Below, in pieces: positions 35,641 to 43,871 of a stretch of DNA of 64,000 nt. The DNA comes from Nakamurella sp. A5-74 (GTDB lineage: Bacteria; Actinomycetota; Actinomycetes; Mycobacteriales; Nakamurellaceae): assembly GCF_040438885.1 (NCBI RefSeq), contig NZ_CP159218.1:248001-312000 (forward strand). Direction: 5' to 3'. The notes beneath the pieces were generated by a model. The model worked only from the letters and a program-made list of their open reading frames with translations, made no database searches and had not been told where the DNA came from. How positions within the stretch are numbered: position 1 is the stretch's first letter; the number at the start of each line of letters is the position of its first letter. A program made the translations under genes and the position numbers.

Positions 35641-36899
35641 GATGCGGTGTCGCAGTTCACCTTCGTCGCGCTCACCCGCACCGGCGCTGCGGCCGGAGAC
35701 GGTCGCTCCAACAGCCACGAGGTGCCGGCCAGTGAGAGCGCCATGGCGACCAACACCATCGAGACCCAGATGGGCGCGGTGAGGCCGGCGCCGGCGGCGA
35801 TCACCCAGCCGCCGAGGGCAGGGCCGACGGCGTTACCGACGTTGAACGCCGAGACGTTCATCGCCGAGGCGAGGGTGGGGGCGGCGCCGGCATGGGAGAA
35901 CACCCTGGCATTGATCGCCGACGCGACCGAGAATCCGGTCGCTCCGAAGACGAACACCGCGAACCACACCAGGACCGGGCTGCCTGCGGCGGCCCGCAAC
36001 AGCACCAGGCCACCCAGCAGCAGGACGAAACAGACCACCACGGCGCGCAACAGATTCCGGTCCGCGTACCGTCCACCCACCGCGATCCCCAGCAGGGTTC
36101 CGGCGCCGAACACCAGCAGGACAACAGGAATCAGCTCCTCCGGAACCCCGGACACCTCCGAGAGCAGCGGCGCCAGGTAGGAGAACGTGCAGAAGATCGC
36201 CGCCTGGAACGCCGCCGTGGTCGCGAGTGCGACGAGCAGTCGAGGGTTGCGCAGCGCCCGCAGTTCACGTCCGGCGAGTCGGCCGAGCTTCTCGCCGGTG
36301 TGCTGTGAGGTCTCGGGAACGGTTCGCCAGCCGATGAACCCGGTCACCAGGGTCAGCACACCGACCACGACGAAGGTCGCCCGCCAGCCCCAGTGCTCGC
36401 CGATCCAGGTGCCTCCAGGCACGCCGATGACGTTCGCGATCGTGAGGCCGCCGACCAGCACCGCCATGGCCTTCGCCGTGCTCCTGCTGTCGGTGATCGC
36501 CACGGCGGTGGCGGCTGCGACCGCCCAGAAGGTGGCGCAGGCGACCGCGCCGACCAGCCGGGACACCACGAGCAGCGGATAGGCATCGCTGATCAACACC
36601 TCGAGGTGGGCCGCCGCGAACACCAGGGTCGAGAGCAGCAACGTCAGCCGCCGGGGAAGGCCGAGGGTCAGCAGCGTCATCACCGGAGCACCGACGAGCA
36701 TGCCGATCGCGAAGATGCTGATCAGGCCGCCGACCGCCGGCACGCTCACCCGCAGATCGTCTGCGATGGACGGCAACAGGCCGGCGATCATGAACTCAGA
36801 GGTTCCGAGACAGAAGATCGTCAGGGCCAGCAGCAGGACGGCACGGGGCAGCGGCGGCCTGGCACCGTCAGGGGCGCCAGCTGGTCGGGTCTCGGTCAT
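35637..36899 (-). CDS. MFS transporter, DHA1 family (Cmx/CmrA-like)
   Basis: 420 residues with twelve hydrophobic helices. The N-terminal LTIFCLGTSEFMIAGLLP and the motif RLVGAVACATFWAVAAA place it near the Cmx/CmrA chloramphenicol exporters and arabinose-type effluxers of the 12-helix DHA1 group. GGAGGA lies 6 bases before the ATG. A 22-bp dyad shared with the divergent TetR gene lies 25 bases upstream of the start, so it is probably repressed by that TetR. Drug specificity cannot be told from sequence. Confidence 0.8.
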   Translation of the reverse strand: MTETRPAGAPDGARPPLPRAVLLLALTIFCLGTSEFMIAGLLPSIADDLRVSVPAVGGLISIFAIGMLVGAPVMTLLTLGLPRRLTLLLSTLVFAAAHLEVLISDAYPLLVVSRLVGAVACATFWAVAAATAVAITDSRSTAKAMAVLVGGLTIANVIGVPGGTWIGEHWGWRATFVVVGVLTLVTGFIGWRTVPETSQHTGEKLGRLAGRELRALRNPRLLVALATTAAFQAAIFCTFSYLAPLLSEVSGVPEELIPVVLLVFGAGTLLGIAVGGRYADRNLLRAVVVCFVLLLGGLVLLRAAAGSPVLVWFAVFVFGATGFSVASAINARVFSHAGAAPTLASAMNVSAFNVGNAVGPALGGWVIAAGAGLTAPIWVSMVLVAMALSLAGTSWLLERPSPAAAPVRVSATKVNCDTAS

Positions 36900-36924
36900 G
36901 AGGGTCCTCCGGGTTGGTCATCGG

Positions 36925-36946
36925 TTCTGAACTGATCGGTACAGAA
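36925..36946. promoter_or_regulatory. TetR operator-like dyad upstream of the MFS gene
   Basis: A near-palindrome TTCTGAACTGATCGGTACAG followed by AA, with arms TTCTG and CAGAA. The same 22-base pattern occurs at 37608-37629 and 56175-56196, each time just upstream of a TetR gene of one subfamily. Confidence 0.62.
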
Positions 36947-37010
36947 TGTGGGCGGTCCCCGACGCAGGAGTCGAGACCAGCGAGGGCGACCCGGCTGTCG
37001 GCGGCAGCTG

Positions 37011-37589
37011 TCAGAGCAGGGCGATCACGGCATCCAGATCGGCTTCGACGGACGCGCGATCGGTCGCCACCCGGGAGCGCACCTGCAGTCCGTCGAAGGC
37101 GGCATGCACGGCGCGCGCCGTGGCCTCCGCGGGCAGGTCGTCGCGGATGGTGCCGTCCTGCTGGCCGCGCCTGATCGCCAGCGCGAGCACGGCGTCGAAA
37201 TCAGCTGCGTTGGTCTCCAGCACGGTGGTGATCTCCGGATCCTGCTGGCCGACCTCGATGCAGGCAGCCAGCGCCAGGCAGGCGCGGCGGCCCGGATCGG
37301 TCCACTGCTCGTCCAGGACTGCCGCGCCGACGGCGTGAGTCAGTTCGCGGCCGGTCAGTTCGCGGTCCAGCAGCTCGCCGCGGGCCCTGCGTTTGCCGGC
37401 GATGTAGCTCAGCAGCGCCTCGAGGTAGAGCGCGCGTTTGCTGCCGAAGGTGTTGTAGAGGCTGCTGCGCGACAGGTTGGCCGTGGCGCAGAGGTCTTCC
37501 GTGGAGCTTCCGCGGTAGCTCGAGCTCCAGAACTGTTCGATGGCGGCGGCGAGCACGGTGTCGTGATCGAACGCGCGGGTCCTGGCCAT
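37011..37589 (-). CDS. TetR/AcrR-family repressor of the MFS gene
   Basis: 192 residues. The HTH lies in residues 26-50 (GSSTEDLCATANLSRSSLYN, then TFGSKRALY). The C-terminal ligand domain is full length (ACLALAACIEVGQQDPEI near 113). A -10 hexamer TACCGT lies at 37597-37602 on the minus strand, 7 bases before the ATG, implying a leaderless mRNA; the shared dyad at 37608-37629 sits right upstream of it, fitting autorepression. It probably also controls the MFS gene, whose promoter carries the same dyad. Confidence 0.82.
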   Translation of the reverse strand: MARTRAFDHDTVLAAAIEQFWSSSYRGSSTEDLCATANLSRSSLYNTFGSKRALYLEALLSYIAGKRRARGELLDRELTGRELTHAVGAAVLDEQWTDPGRRACLALAACIEVGQQDPEITTVLETNAADFDAVLALAIRRGQQDGTIRDDLPAEATARAVHAAFDGLQVRSRVATDRASVEADLDAVIALL

Positions 37590-37607
37590 GCGGGAGACGG
37601 TAGCAGG

Positions 37608-37629
37608 TTCTGGACAGTTCGTTCCACAA
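37608..37629. promoter_or_regulatory. TetR operator-like dyad upstream of the 37011 TetR gene
   Basis: TTCTGGACAGTTCGTTCCAC then AA. It aligns with the dyads at 36925 and 56175 over the whole 22 bases and abuts the TACCGT -10 hexamer. Confidence 0.62.
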
Positions 37630-37640
37630 TGCTCGTCGGG

Positions 37641-37950
37641 CGGTTGTCGAGCGAGCGGAGTGGGGTTCAGGCCGGTCCGCGTCTGACGGGGTCTCGACTC
37701 CCTCCTTCGTCGGTCGCTCGACCACCGATTTCTATGCTGATCGAGCGAGCGGAGTGGGGTTCAGGCCGGTCCGCGTCTGACGGGGTCTCGACTCCCTCCT
37801 TCGTCGGTCGCTCGACCACCGATTTCTATGCTGATCGAGCGAGCGGAGTGAGTCGAGATCCCTTCGTGTTTCGACCGGCTGCGAGAGGGCGGGGTCTCGA
37901 CTGCCTCCTTCGTCGGTCGCTCGACCACCGATTCTTGCGCTGATCGCGGG
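37641..37950. repeat. 94-bp tandem repeat plus partial copies
   Basis: Two essentially identical 94-base units start at 37651 and 37745 with GCGAGCGGAGTGGGG, and a third start occurs at 37839. Each unit has two arms of the common repeat family in opposite orientation (TCGAGCGAGCGGAG and GGTCTCGACTCCC). The identity of the units points to recent duplication. No gene lies in this 367-base spacer. Confidence 0.75.
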
Positions 37951-37956
37951 CGACCG

Positions 37957-39342
37957 TCAGCCGACGATGCCCAGCCGGCGTGCGTGCTGGAGCCAGTCGG
38001 GGAACTCGCTGAGCAGCAGTCGGTACAGCTCGGCGTCGTCGAGCGCGTCGATGTCCTTGACCGGGAAGAAGCCGACGTTGTCGACGGTCCGCCCCTCCAG
38101 GTCGTCCAGCCTCTCCAGCACGCCGAACCGGCCGGCGGAGCCGATGCCGACGAACTGGAAGAACGCCGGGAAGTCAGCCGCTTTCCTGATGAGCTCGGTG
38201 ATCGGGACCTTCTTGTGGAACCCGCCGTCGGTGAAGAACAGCACCAGCGTTGGGAGCGGGTCACCCCGCCGCAGGCCGCCGATGATCTCGTTCAGGATCG
38301 GGATCTCATCGTTCACGGCGCCGATCCGGGCATAGTTCAACCCACCGTGCTTGCCGCTCAGGTGGACCCATTCGGCGATCCACTCGCTGAGGTTCTCGAC
38401 GCGCAGGTCCGGCAACTTGTAGAAGGATTCCGCGTACAGGTAGCACTCGAGGGCACCGTCGTCGTCGAGCTGGATCGCGACCGGCACCATGCGTTCGATG
38501 ACGCGGTGCACGACGCCCTTCTTGTACTCCCGGCTCATCGAACCGGTCTTGTCCATCACGACGAGCACCCTGGCCCGGACGCCGACGGCGTTCTTGGTGA
38601 GCAGGACCGAGTGCACCTGCTTCTTGCGCAGATCGAGCTGTTGACGCTTCTCCAGCGACAGCTTCTCCTCGCCCGGCACCGAGCGTGGGTTCTGCGGATC
38701 GGGTCCGGGGACGGGCTGCCCGCTCGGCGGGGCGTACGTCGGCATCGTGACCGGCGGCGCGGCAGGAGCAACCGAGGGCGTCGACGCCGGAGGTGTCTGC
38801 GGAGCGACGGTCGGCATCCCGGCGGGTGCAGGAGGTGCGGCAGGCGGTGCGGGATCGTCCACCTCGACGCCGAATTCGATGGCCAGAGCCGCCAACCCTC
38901 GGTCCCATCCCGCGGAGACGTTGCGCACCTTCCAGGCGTCACCGCGGCGGTAGATCTCTGCCAGCACAGCGGCCCGCTCGCTCGTCAGAGATGTTGCAGG
39001 ACAGTCGATCGCACCACCGGCCTGGACGGAGGCGCCCAGCCCGGCGATGGTCGCCAGCGAACCGGTGACCGAGTCGTCGAGCGCGACCGACACCACCAGC
39101 CGGGCGATCTGCGGCGGAACCCTGCCGAGATCGATGTCGACGGCAGCCCCGTTGAGCTGGACGGCACCCTCCGGCGACCGCGGTTGGTTGAAGAACACCA
39201 TGTCGGCGTCCGAGCGGACCTTGCCGTCCTCCGCCACCTGGAACACCAGCAGATCCACCGAGCCCGGCGCTGCGCCGCTGACGGTGATCCGGACGGACGT
39301 GGTCTCGAGGGGGGCGTTGGCTCCACGGGAGAGAGAGGTCAT
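37957..39342 (-). CDS. TerD-domain / von Willebrand A fusion protein
   Basis: 461 residues from the ATG at 39342. The first ~180 residues are a TerD domain (LSRGANAPL, DLLVFQVAEDGKVRSDADMVFFNQP, WDRGLAALAIEFG). A ~75-residue Pro/Ala-rich linker follows, then a vWA domain with metal site VVMDKTGSMS near residue 260 and TLVLFFTDGG near 365. Such fusions occur in tellurite/stress clusters, where TerD proteins bind calcium. No other ter genes are in the window. Exact role unknown. Confidence 0.76.
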   Translation of the reverse strand: MTSLSRGANAPLETTSVRITVSGAAPGSVDLLVFQVAEDGKVRSDADMVFFNQPRSPEGAVQLNGAAVDIDLGRVPPQIARLVVSVALDDSVTGSLATIAGLGASVQAGGAIDCPATSLTSERAAVLAEIYRRGDAWKVRNVSAGWDRGLAALAIEFGVEVDDPAPPAAPPAPAGMPTVAPQTPPASTPSVAPAAPPVTMPTYAPPSGQPVPGPDPQNPRSVPGEEKLSLEKRQQLDLRKKQVHSVLLTKNAVGVRARVLVVMDKTGSMSREYKKGVVHRVIERMVPVAIQLDDDGALECYLYAESFYKLPDLRVENLSEWIAEWVHLSGKHGGLNYARIGAVNDEIPILNEIIGGLRRGDPLPTLVLFFTDGGFHKKVPITELIRKAADFPAFFQFVGIGSAGRFGVLERLDDLEGRTVDNVGFFPVKDIDALDDAELYRLLLSEFPDWLQHARRLGIVG

Positions 39343-39359
39343 GGGACCACCGTAGGGGG

Positions 39360-39500
39360 TGGGGTCTCGAGTCCTGCGTCGCTCGACCATCGAACTTGCG
39401 GTGATCGAGCAAGCGACGAAGGAGCGCGTCGAGATCCCGTTATGACACGATCGGTTCTCATCAGTCGGGGTCTCGTTGCCTGCGACGCTCGACCACCGGG
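39360..39500. repeat. Intergenic repeat copies
   Basis: Two copies of the common repeat family in the 264-base spacer: GGGGTCTCGAGTCC with the inverted arm GAGCGCGTCGAGATCCCG at about 39421, and a second GGGGTCTCGTTGCC near 39464. Confidence 0.6.
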
Positions 39501-39506
39501 GACGAC

Positions 39507-39543
39507 GAACGCCCGGCGCCTCTCGAGGGGACACCGGGCGTTC
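39507..39543 (-). terminator. Hairpin terminator of the 39607 hydrolase gene
   Basis: A perfect 10-base stem, GAACGCCCGG (39507-39516) and CCGGGCGTTC (39534-39543), with a 17-base loop, lies about 65 bases past the hydrolase stop. It lacks a long T run, as is usual in high-GC actinobacteria. Confidence 0.65.
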
Positions 39544-39606
39544 TGGTCAGCGGCTCAGCCGCAGAGTGGAGGACGACCGCCGACTGTGTCGGCAGGGTCC
39601 TGGGGG

Positions 39607-40446
39607 TCAGACCTTCAGGAAGTCGACCAGCGCGGCGTTGAACTCGGCCGCGTGGCTGACGTTGCACCCGTGCGGCGCGTCGTGCAGAACAACCAGCTTG
39701 CTCTGCGGGATGGCAGCGTGGGTGCGCTTGCCGGAGCCCTCGAAGGGCACTGTCCCGTCGCCGTCACCGTGGATCACCAGTGTCGGCACGGTGACCTTCG
39801 GCAGGTCATCACGGAAGTCGGTCATGCCGAACGAGGCCATGCACTCCATGGCGGCGGGCTTGGCAGCCAGCGCGCACAGTTCGAGTGCTTCCTGGCGCTG
39901 TGCCTCGGACACCTTGAGGACGCCGTCGACCGAGAAGAACTCAGTGGTGAACCCGTCGAAGAACGTGTCGCGGTTCGCCAGCAGTCCGGCCTCCATCTTC
40001 GCGGCAGCAGCCTTGGTCAGCGGGCCGTCAGGATTGTCGGCACCCTGCATCAGGAACGGGGGCACGGCAGAAGCGAAGACCACGCTGTGCAGGCGTTCCT
40101 CACCGAACTTCGAGACGTAGCGGGCCACCTCGCCGCCGCCCATCGAGAAGCCGACGAGGGTGACATCACGCAGGTCGAGCTGCTCGAGGACCGCCTGCAG
40201 GTCTTCGGTGAGGGTGTCGTAGCCGTAGCCGGTCACTGGCTTGTCGCTCTCACCGAAGCCGCGACGGTCGTAGGTGATGACGCGGTGGCCGGCTGCGGTG
40301 AGCGCGGGAACCTGGTCTTTCCACGACTTGCCGGACAGCGGCCAGCCGTGGATCAGCACGACGGGACGACCGGCCCCGCCGGTGTCCTCGACATGCAGAG
40401 CGACATCTCCGGATCTAACCGTCAGAACAGACACAATGGACTCCAT
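39607..40446 (-). CDS. Alpha/beta hydrolase, non-heme haloperoxidase-like
   Basis: 279 residues. The oxyanion HGWP lies near residue 33, the nucleophile GFSMGGGE at Ser101, the acid in HGDGDGTVPF (Asp228 or Asp230) and the catalytic His259 in DAPHGC. The GFSMGGGEVARY signature and length match cofactor-free haloperoxidases/esterases. The true role is more likely an esterase. It is divergent from the GNAT gene across a 380-base spacer. Confidence 0.8.
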   Translation of the reverse strand: MESIVSVLTVRSGDVALHVEDTGGAGRPVVLIHGWPLSGKSWKDQVPALTAAGHRVITYDRRGFGESDKPVTGYGYDTLTEDLQAVLEQLDLRDVTLVGFSMGGGEVARYVSKFGEERLHSVVFASAVPPFLMQGADNPDGPLTKAAAAKMEAGLLANRDTFFDGFTTEFFSVDGVLKVSEAQRQEALELCALAAKPAAMECMASFGMTDFRDDLPKVTVPTLVIHGDGDGTVPFEGSGKRTHAAIPQSKLVVLHDAPHGCNVSHAAEFNAALVDFLKV

Positions 40447-40827
40447 TCATGCTGGGGGACAACGCCTTCGAACACCGGGGTGGTACCCGAGGACGTGTCA
40501 ACTGAAACGATGGCGGTCATCTGGCGCCCTTGCTCGGCAGGCTCATCCGGAGGCTCCGAGGGGGCCGGGCGGGGTTCGCAGCCGCCCTGTCGACCTCCAG
40601 CTACTTGTCGCGTGGCACAAACTGACCTGTCTGTAGTAGTGGGATCGAATGATGCCCGGCGAGATCCGGTGATTCACACTGAGTAGGACCACACCCGGCC
40701 GCTGATCGCGGCCGTCCCATCCTGCCGGCGAATCCTCACCGGCGATCCCCACCGGCGGTGCACTCCGGACACCGGAGGACCTACCGTTGTCCGGGCCACT
40801 CGGGCACAGCCCTGCGGAAGGATCGCG
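40447..40827. other. Long spacer between hydrolase and GNAT genes
   Basis: No gene is recognised in these 381 bases. A perfect hairpin CGGCCGC (40696-40702) / GCGGCCG (40708-40714) with a 5-base loop lies in the middle. GGAAGGA at about 40816 is the ribosome site of the GNAT gene. Confidence 0.4.
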
Positions 40828-41802
40828 ATGACGCATCTCCGCGGAGGGCACCAGCTGCTGGTCGACCGCCACACCGAACAAGCCGCTGCAGATGCCGAAG
40901 CCGCTGCCGCAGCTGCCGGCGTCCGGATCGTCGACGTGCACGACGTCGACGGCTTCGAGGACGTCCGGGTGCTCTTCGATGCGGTCTGGCAACCTGACCC
41001 GGGTGACGAGCCCGTCACCCGAGGGTTGCTCAACGCCCTGGTGCACTGCGGGAACTACTGCAGCGCAGCGTTCGTCGGCGACCGGATGGTGGCGGCGAGC
41101 ATGGGCTTCCTCGGGCTGCTGCCGGAGCCGCTGCTGCATTCGCACATCACCGCCGTCCTGCCCGACCGGGTGGGAAGCGGAGTCGGTCGCGCCATCAAGC
41201 TGCACCAGCGGTGGTGGGCACTGCAGCGCGGGCTGCAGGTGATCACCTGGACCTACGACCCGCTGATCAGACGCAACGCCTACTTCAACGCCGTCAAGCT
41301 GGGCGCGCTGCCGGTCGAGTACCTCGTCGACTTCTACGGCGAGATGAACGACGCGATCAACGCGGGGCAGGGCAGCGATCGGCTGCTGAGTCGCTGGGAC
41401 CTGCTGCAGCCACACCGATCCCGGCCGTCATCAGCTCCGGTTCGGGAGCTGATCACGGTCGTCGACGGGATCCCGGTGCTGTCGGAGGATCCCCGTTCGG
41501 TGGCAACCGAGGTGTTGGCCGCCGACCAGCGTGCCGCCCCCGGAGCCGGTCGCATGCGACTGTCGATCACCCTGCCGGCCGACGTCGAGGCGCTGCGAGC
41601 CGCCGATCCGGTGACTGCGGCACGCTGGCGTGCGGTCGTCCGGCATTCCCTGGGCAGCCTGATGGATCTCGGGTGGCGGGTGGTCGACGTCAGCAGGGAC
41701 CAGGGGTATCTGATGGAGTCGCCGGAGCCGCCCGAGCTGACTGCGCCGGCCGGCGCGGGCGACCCCGTACAGACGCAGTACCGACAAGGAGAACTCAGTT
41801 GA
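40828..41802 (+). CDS. GNAT acyltransferase, probable amino-acid N-succinyltransferase
   Basis: 324 residues of the COG3375-type GNAT group: an N-terminal GNAT fold with AAFVGDRMVAASMGFLG near 75, LHSHITAVLPDRVGSGVGRAIKLHQ near 98-123 (acyl-CoA loop), and ITWTYDPLIRRNAYFN near 140. In Geobacillus kaustophilus a family member succinylates D-amino acids beside an N-succinylamino-acid racemase. Here the next gene is such a racemase homologue, overlapping by TTGA, so the same pathway is inferred. The start follows GGAAGGA. Confidence 0.74.
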   Translation: MTHLRGGHQLLVDRHTEQAAADAEAAAAAAGVRIVDVHDVDGFEDVRVLFDAVWQPDPGDEPVTRGLLNALVHCGNYCSAAFVGDRMVAASMGFLGLLPEPLLHSHITAVLPDRVGSGVGRAIKLHQRWWALQRGLQVITWTYDPLIRRNAYFNAVKLGALPVEYLVDFYGEMNDAINAGQGSDRLLSRWDLLQPHRSRPSSAPVRELITVVDGIPVLSEDPRSVATEVLAADQRAAPGAGRMRLSITLPADVEALRAADPVTAARWRAVVRHSLGSLMDLGWRVVDVSRDQGYLMESPEPPELTAPAGAGDPVQTQYRQGELS

Positions 41803-42932
41803 AGCTGCTCGGACTCGACCTGCTCACCCTGGCCATCCCCCTGGTCAGTCCCTTCGAGACGTCGTTCGGATCGCAGAGCTCCCGGCACGTGATCCTGATC
41901 CGCGCCGAGACCTCCGTCGGGATCGGCTGGGGCGAATGTGTCGCAATGTCGTCCCCGGTGTACTCCTCGGAGTTCAATGCCGCCGCCGAGCTGGTGATCG
42001 CCGACCACTTCGCGCACCCCTTGTTCGCCGCCGAGAACCTCTCCGGGGGGACCGTCGGGCATGTGCTGGAGCCGTTCAAGGGACACCGGATGGCCAAGGC
42101 GGCAGTCGAGCTCGCCGTCCTGGACGCCGAACTGCGGGCCGCGCAGATGTCGCTGGGCACGTATCTGGGCGCGACCAAGGATCGGGTGCCCGCGGGAGTC
42201 TCGGTCGGGATCATGCCGTCTATCCCGGAACTGCTCGCCGCCGTCGGCGGCTACCTCGAACAGGGCTACCTGCGGATCAAGCTGAAGATCAAGCCCGGCT
42301 GGGACATCGAACCGGTGCGCGCAGTCAGGGAGGCATTCGGCGACGAGGTGCTGCTGCAGGTCGATGCCAACACCGCGTACTCGCTGCGGGACGCCGGCCA
42401 TCTGGCCCGATTGGACGAGTTCGGCCTGCTGCTGATGGAGCAGCCGCTGCAGGACGAGGACCTGACGGAACACGCCAAGCTCGCGGCCAGGCTGACCACT
42501 CCGATCTGCCTGGACGAATCGATCGAGTCGGCCAAGGACGCCTCGGACGCCATCGCGCTCGGCGCCACCAGCGTGGTCAACATCAAGGCAGGGCGGGTCG
42601 GTGGCTACCTCGAAGCGCGCAGGGTGCACGACATCTGCCGCGCCGCCGGGGTCCCCGTCTGGTGCGGCGGGATGCTCGAGACCGGCCTCGGCAGGGCTGC
42701 GAACGTCGCCCTCGCCGCGTTGCCCGGATTCACCCTGCCCGGCGACACGTCGGCCTCGGCTCGCTTCTACCACCAGGACATCACCGCGCCGTTCGTGCTC
42801 GAGGACGGTCATCTGCGGGTGCCGACCGGACCTGGCCTGGGCGTCGAGGTGGACGAGGACGCGGTGGCCTCCTTCCTCGTCTCGCGACGCCGGATCGACC
42901 CCACGAACGCGCCAGGGCCCGTCATCGCATGA
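41799..42932 (+). CDS. N-succinylamino-acid racemase / o-succinylbenzoate synthase family
   Basis: 377 residues of the enolase superfamily (MLE subgroup). The catalytic set is complete: Lys161-x-Lys163 in RIKLKIK, metal ligands Asp189, Glu214 and Asp239, and Lys263 in NIKAGR. These positions match the numbering of the Amycolatopsis N-acylamino-acid racemase. Members can also act as MenC in menaquinone synthesis; with a coupled GNAT gene the racemase role is more likely. The TTG start overlaps the GNAT stop and follows AAGGAG by 8 bases. A desuccinylase (M20 peptidase) expected for the pathway is not next door. Confidence 0.84.
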   Translation: MKLLGLDLLTLAIPLVSPFETSFGSQSSRHVILIRAETSVGIGWGECVAMSSPVYSSEFNAAAELVIADHFAHPLFAAENLSGGTVGHVLEPFKGHRMAKAAVELAVLDAELRAAQMSLGTYLGATKDRVPAGVSVGIMPSIPELLAAVGGYLEQGYLRIKLKIKPGWDIEPVRAVREAFGDEVLLQVDANTAYSLRDAGHLARLDEFGLLLMEQPLQDEDLTEHAKLAARLTTPICLDESIESAKDASDAIALGATSVVNIKAGRVGGYLEARRVHDICRAAGVPVWCGGMLETGLGRAANVALAALPGFTLPGDTSASARFYHQDITAPFVLEDGHLRVPTGPGLGVEVDEDAVASFLVSRRRIDPTNAPGPVIA

Positions 42933-42957
42933 GCACCCCCGATGGCCCTCGCAGGAC

Positions 42958-43182
42958 GTGACGCCGGAGCGTCATGCCCTTTTCGGGGGACCCGCCGTCG
43001 ACCGGGTGGTCGATGCGCTCGGCAGCTCGGTGCTCTACCTGATGGCAGGCGGCACCGGGATCGACCGGGAGGTGCTGGACGTGCAGATCCTGGCGCCCGG
43101 TGAGGCCAACGACATCGACCCGCAGGTGCTCGCGCTGGCTGTCTGGCCGGTCGGTGACCAGGACGTCACCGGGATCGAGTGA
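42958..43182 (+). CDS. Small hypothetical protein
   Basis: A 74-residue frame from a GTG with strong GC bias at third codon positions, which supports coding. It contains VDRVVDALGSSVLYLMAGG and ends QVLALAVWPVGDQDVTGIE. No family is recognised. It follows the racemase gene by 25 bases and may be co-transcribed. It is too short for a confident call. Confidence 0.45.
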   Translation: MTPERHALFGGPAVDRVVDALGSSVLYLMAGGTGIDREVLDVQILAPGEANDIDPQVLALAVWPVGDQDVTGIE

Positions 43183-43199
43183 CGCAGCAGTCGATATCT

Positions 43200-43740
43200 G
43201 CACATGACCCCCGTCGCTCGACCACCGCACCCTTCGGTGATCGAGCAGCGAGGAAGAAGCGCGTCCGGATCCCGTTGGCGCACCGAAGGTCTCGACTCGT
43301 TGGTCGCTCGGCTACCGCACTCTTCGGTGATCGGGCAAGCGACGAAGGAGCGCGGCGAGATCCCGTTGCCGCACCGAAGGTCTCGACTCGTTGGTCGCTC
43401 GGCTACCGCACTCTTCGGTGATCGGGCAAGCGACGAAGGAGCGCGGCGAGATCCCGTTGCCGCACCGAAGGTCTCGACTCCTGCATCGCTACCACCGCAC
43501 ATTTCACCGATCGAACAAGCGACGAACGAGCGCGTCGAGATCCCGTTGGCGCACCGAAGGTCTCGACTCGCTGCGTCGCTCGACCACCGCACTCTTCAGT
43601 GATCGGGCAAGCGACGAAGGAGCGCGTCGAGATCCGGCTGGCGCACCGAAGGTCCCGACTCGTTGGTCGCTCGGCTACCGCACCTTTCTGTGATCGAGCA
43701 AGCGACGAAGGAGCGCGTCGAGATCCCGTCACGCCAGCAC
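43200..43740. repeat. Array of about six 91-bp palindromic repeats
   Basis: GCACCGAAGGTCTCGACTCG recurs, with small changes, at 43280, 43371, 43462, 43551 and 43643, a spacing of 89-92 bases. Each unit has an arm like GGTCTCGACTCGTTGG and an inverted arm like GAGCGCGTCGAGATCCCG, joined by CACTCTTCGGTGATCGG. The copies differ by substitutions, so the array is older than that at 37651. It is the longest non-coding block in the window. The AG-spacing and lack of unique spacers exclude CRISPR. Confidence 0.78.
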
Positions 43741-43858
43741 CGGGTGCGCATCGCAACCCCAGCAACCGCCAACGGGACCGATGACATCGTGACCGGATCG
43801 TGATCGCATCTGTTGTCCCACAGTGACTTTCCAAGCCTCGACTGTCGGACCCGTTGAG

Positions 43859-43864
43859 TAGCGT
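43859..43864 (+). promoter_or_regulatory. -10 hexamer of the DUF222/HNH gene
   Basis: TAGCGT lies 7 bases before the ATG at 43872, implying a leaderless transcript; no ribosome site is present. Confidence 0.5.
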
Positions 43865-43871
43865 TACCCTC

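Noticed and set aside
35637-36899. Proven chloramphenicol resistance gene
   Set aside because: The family resemblance is to Cmx/CmrA, but specificity in this group cannot be read from sequence.
43200-43740. Possible CRISPR array (regular ~91-base spacing)
   Set aside because: Repeats cover the whole unit, there are no unique spacers of constant length, and no cas genes are in the window.
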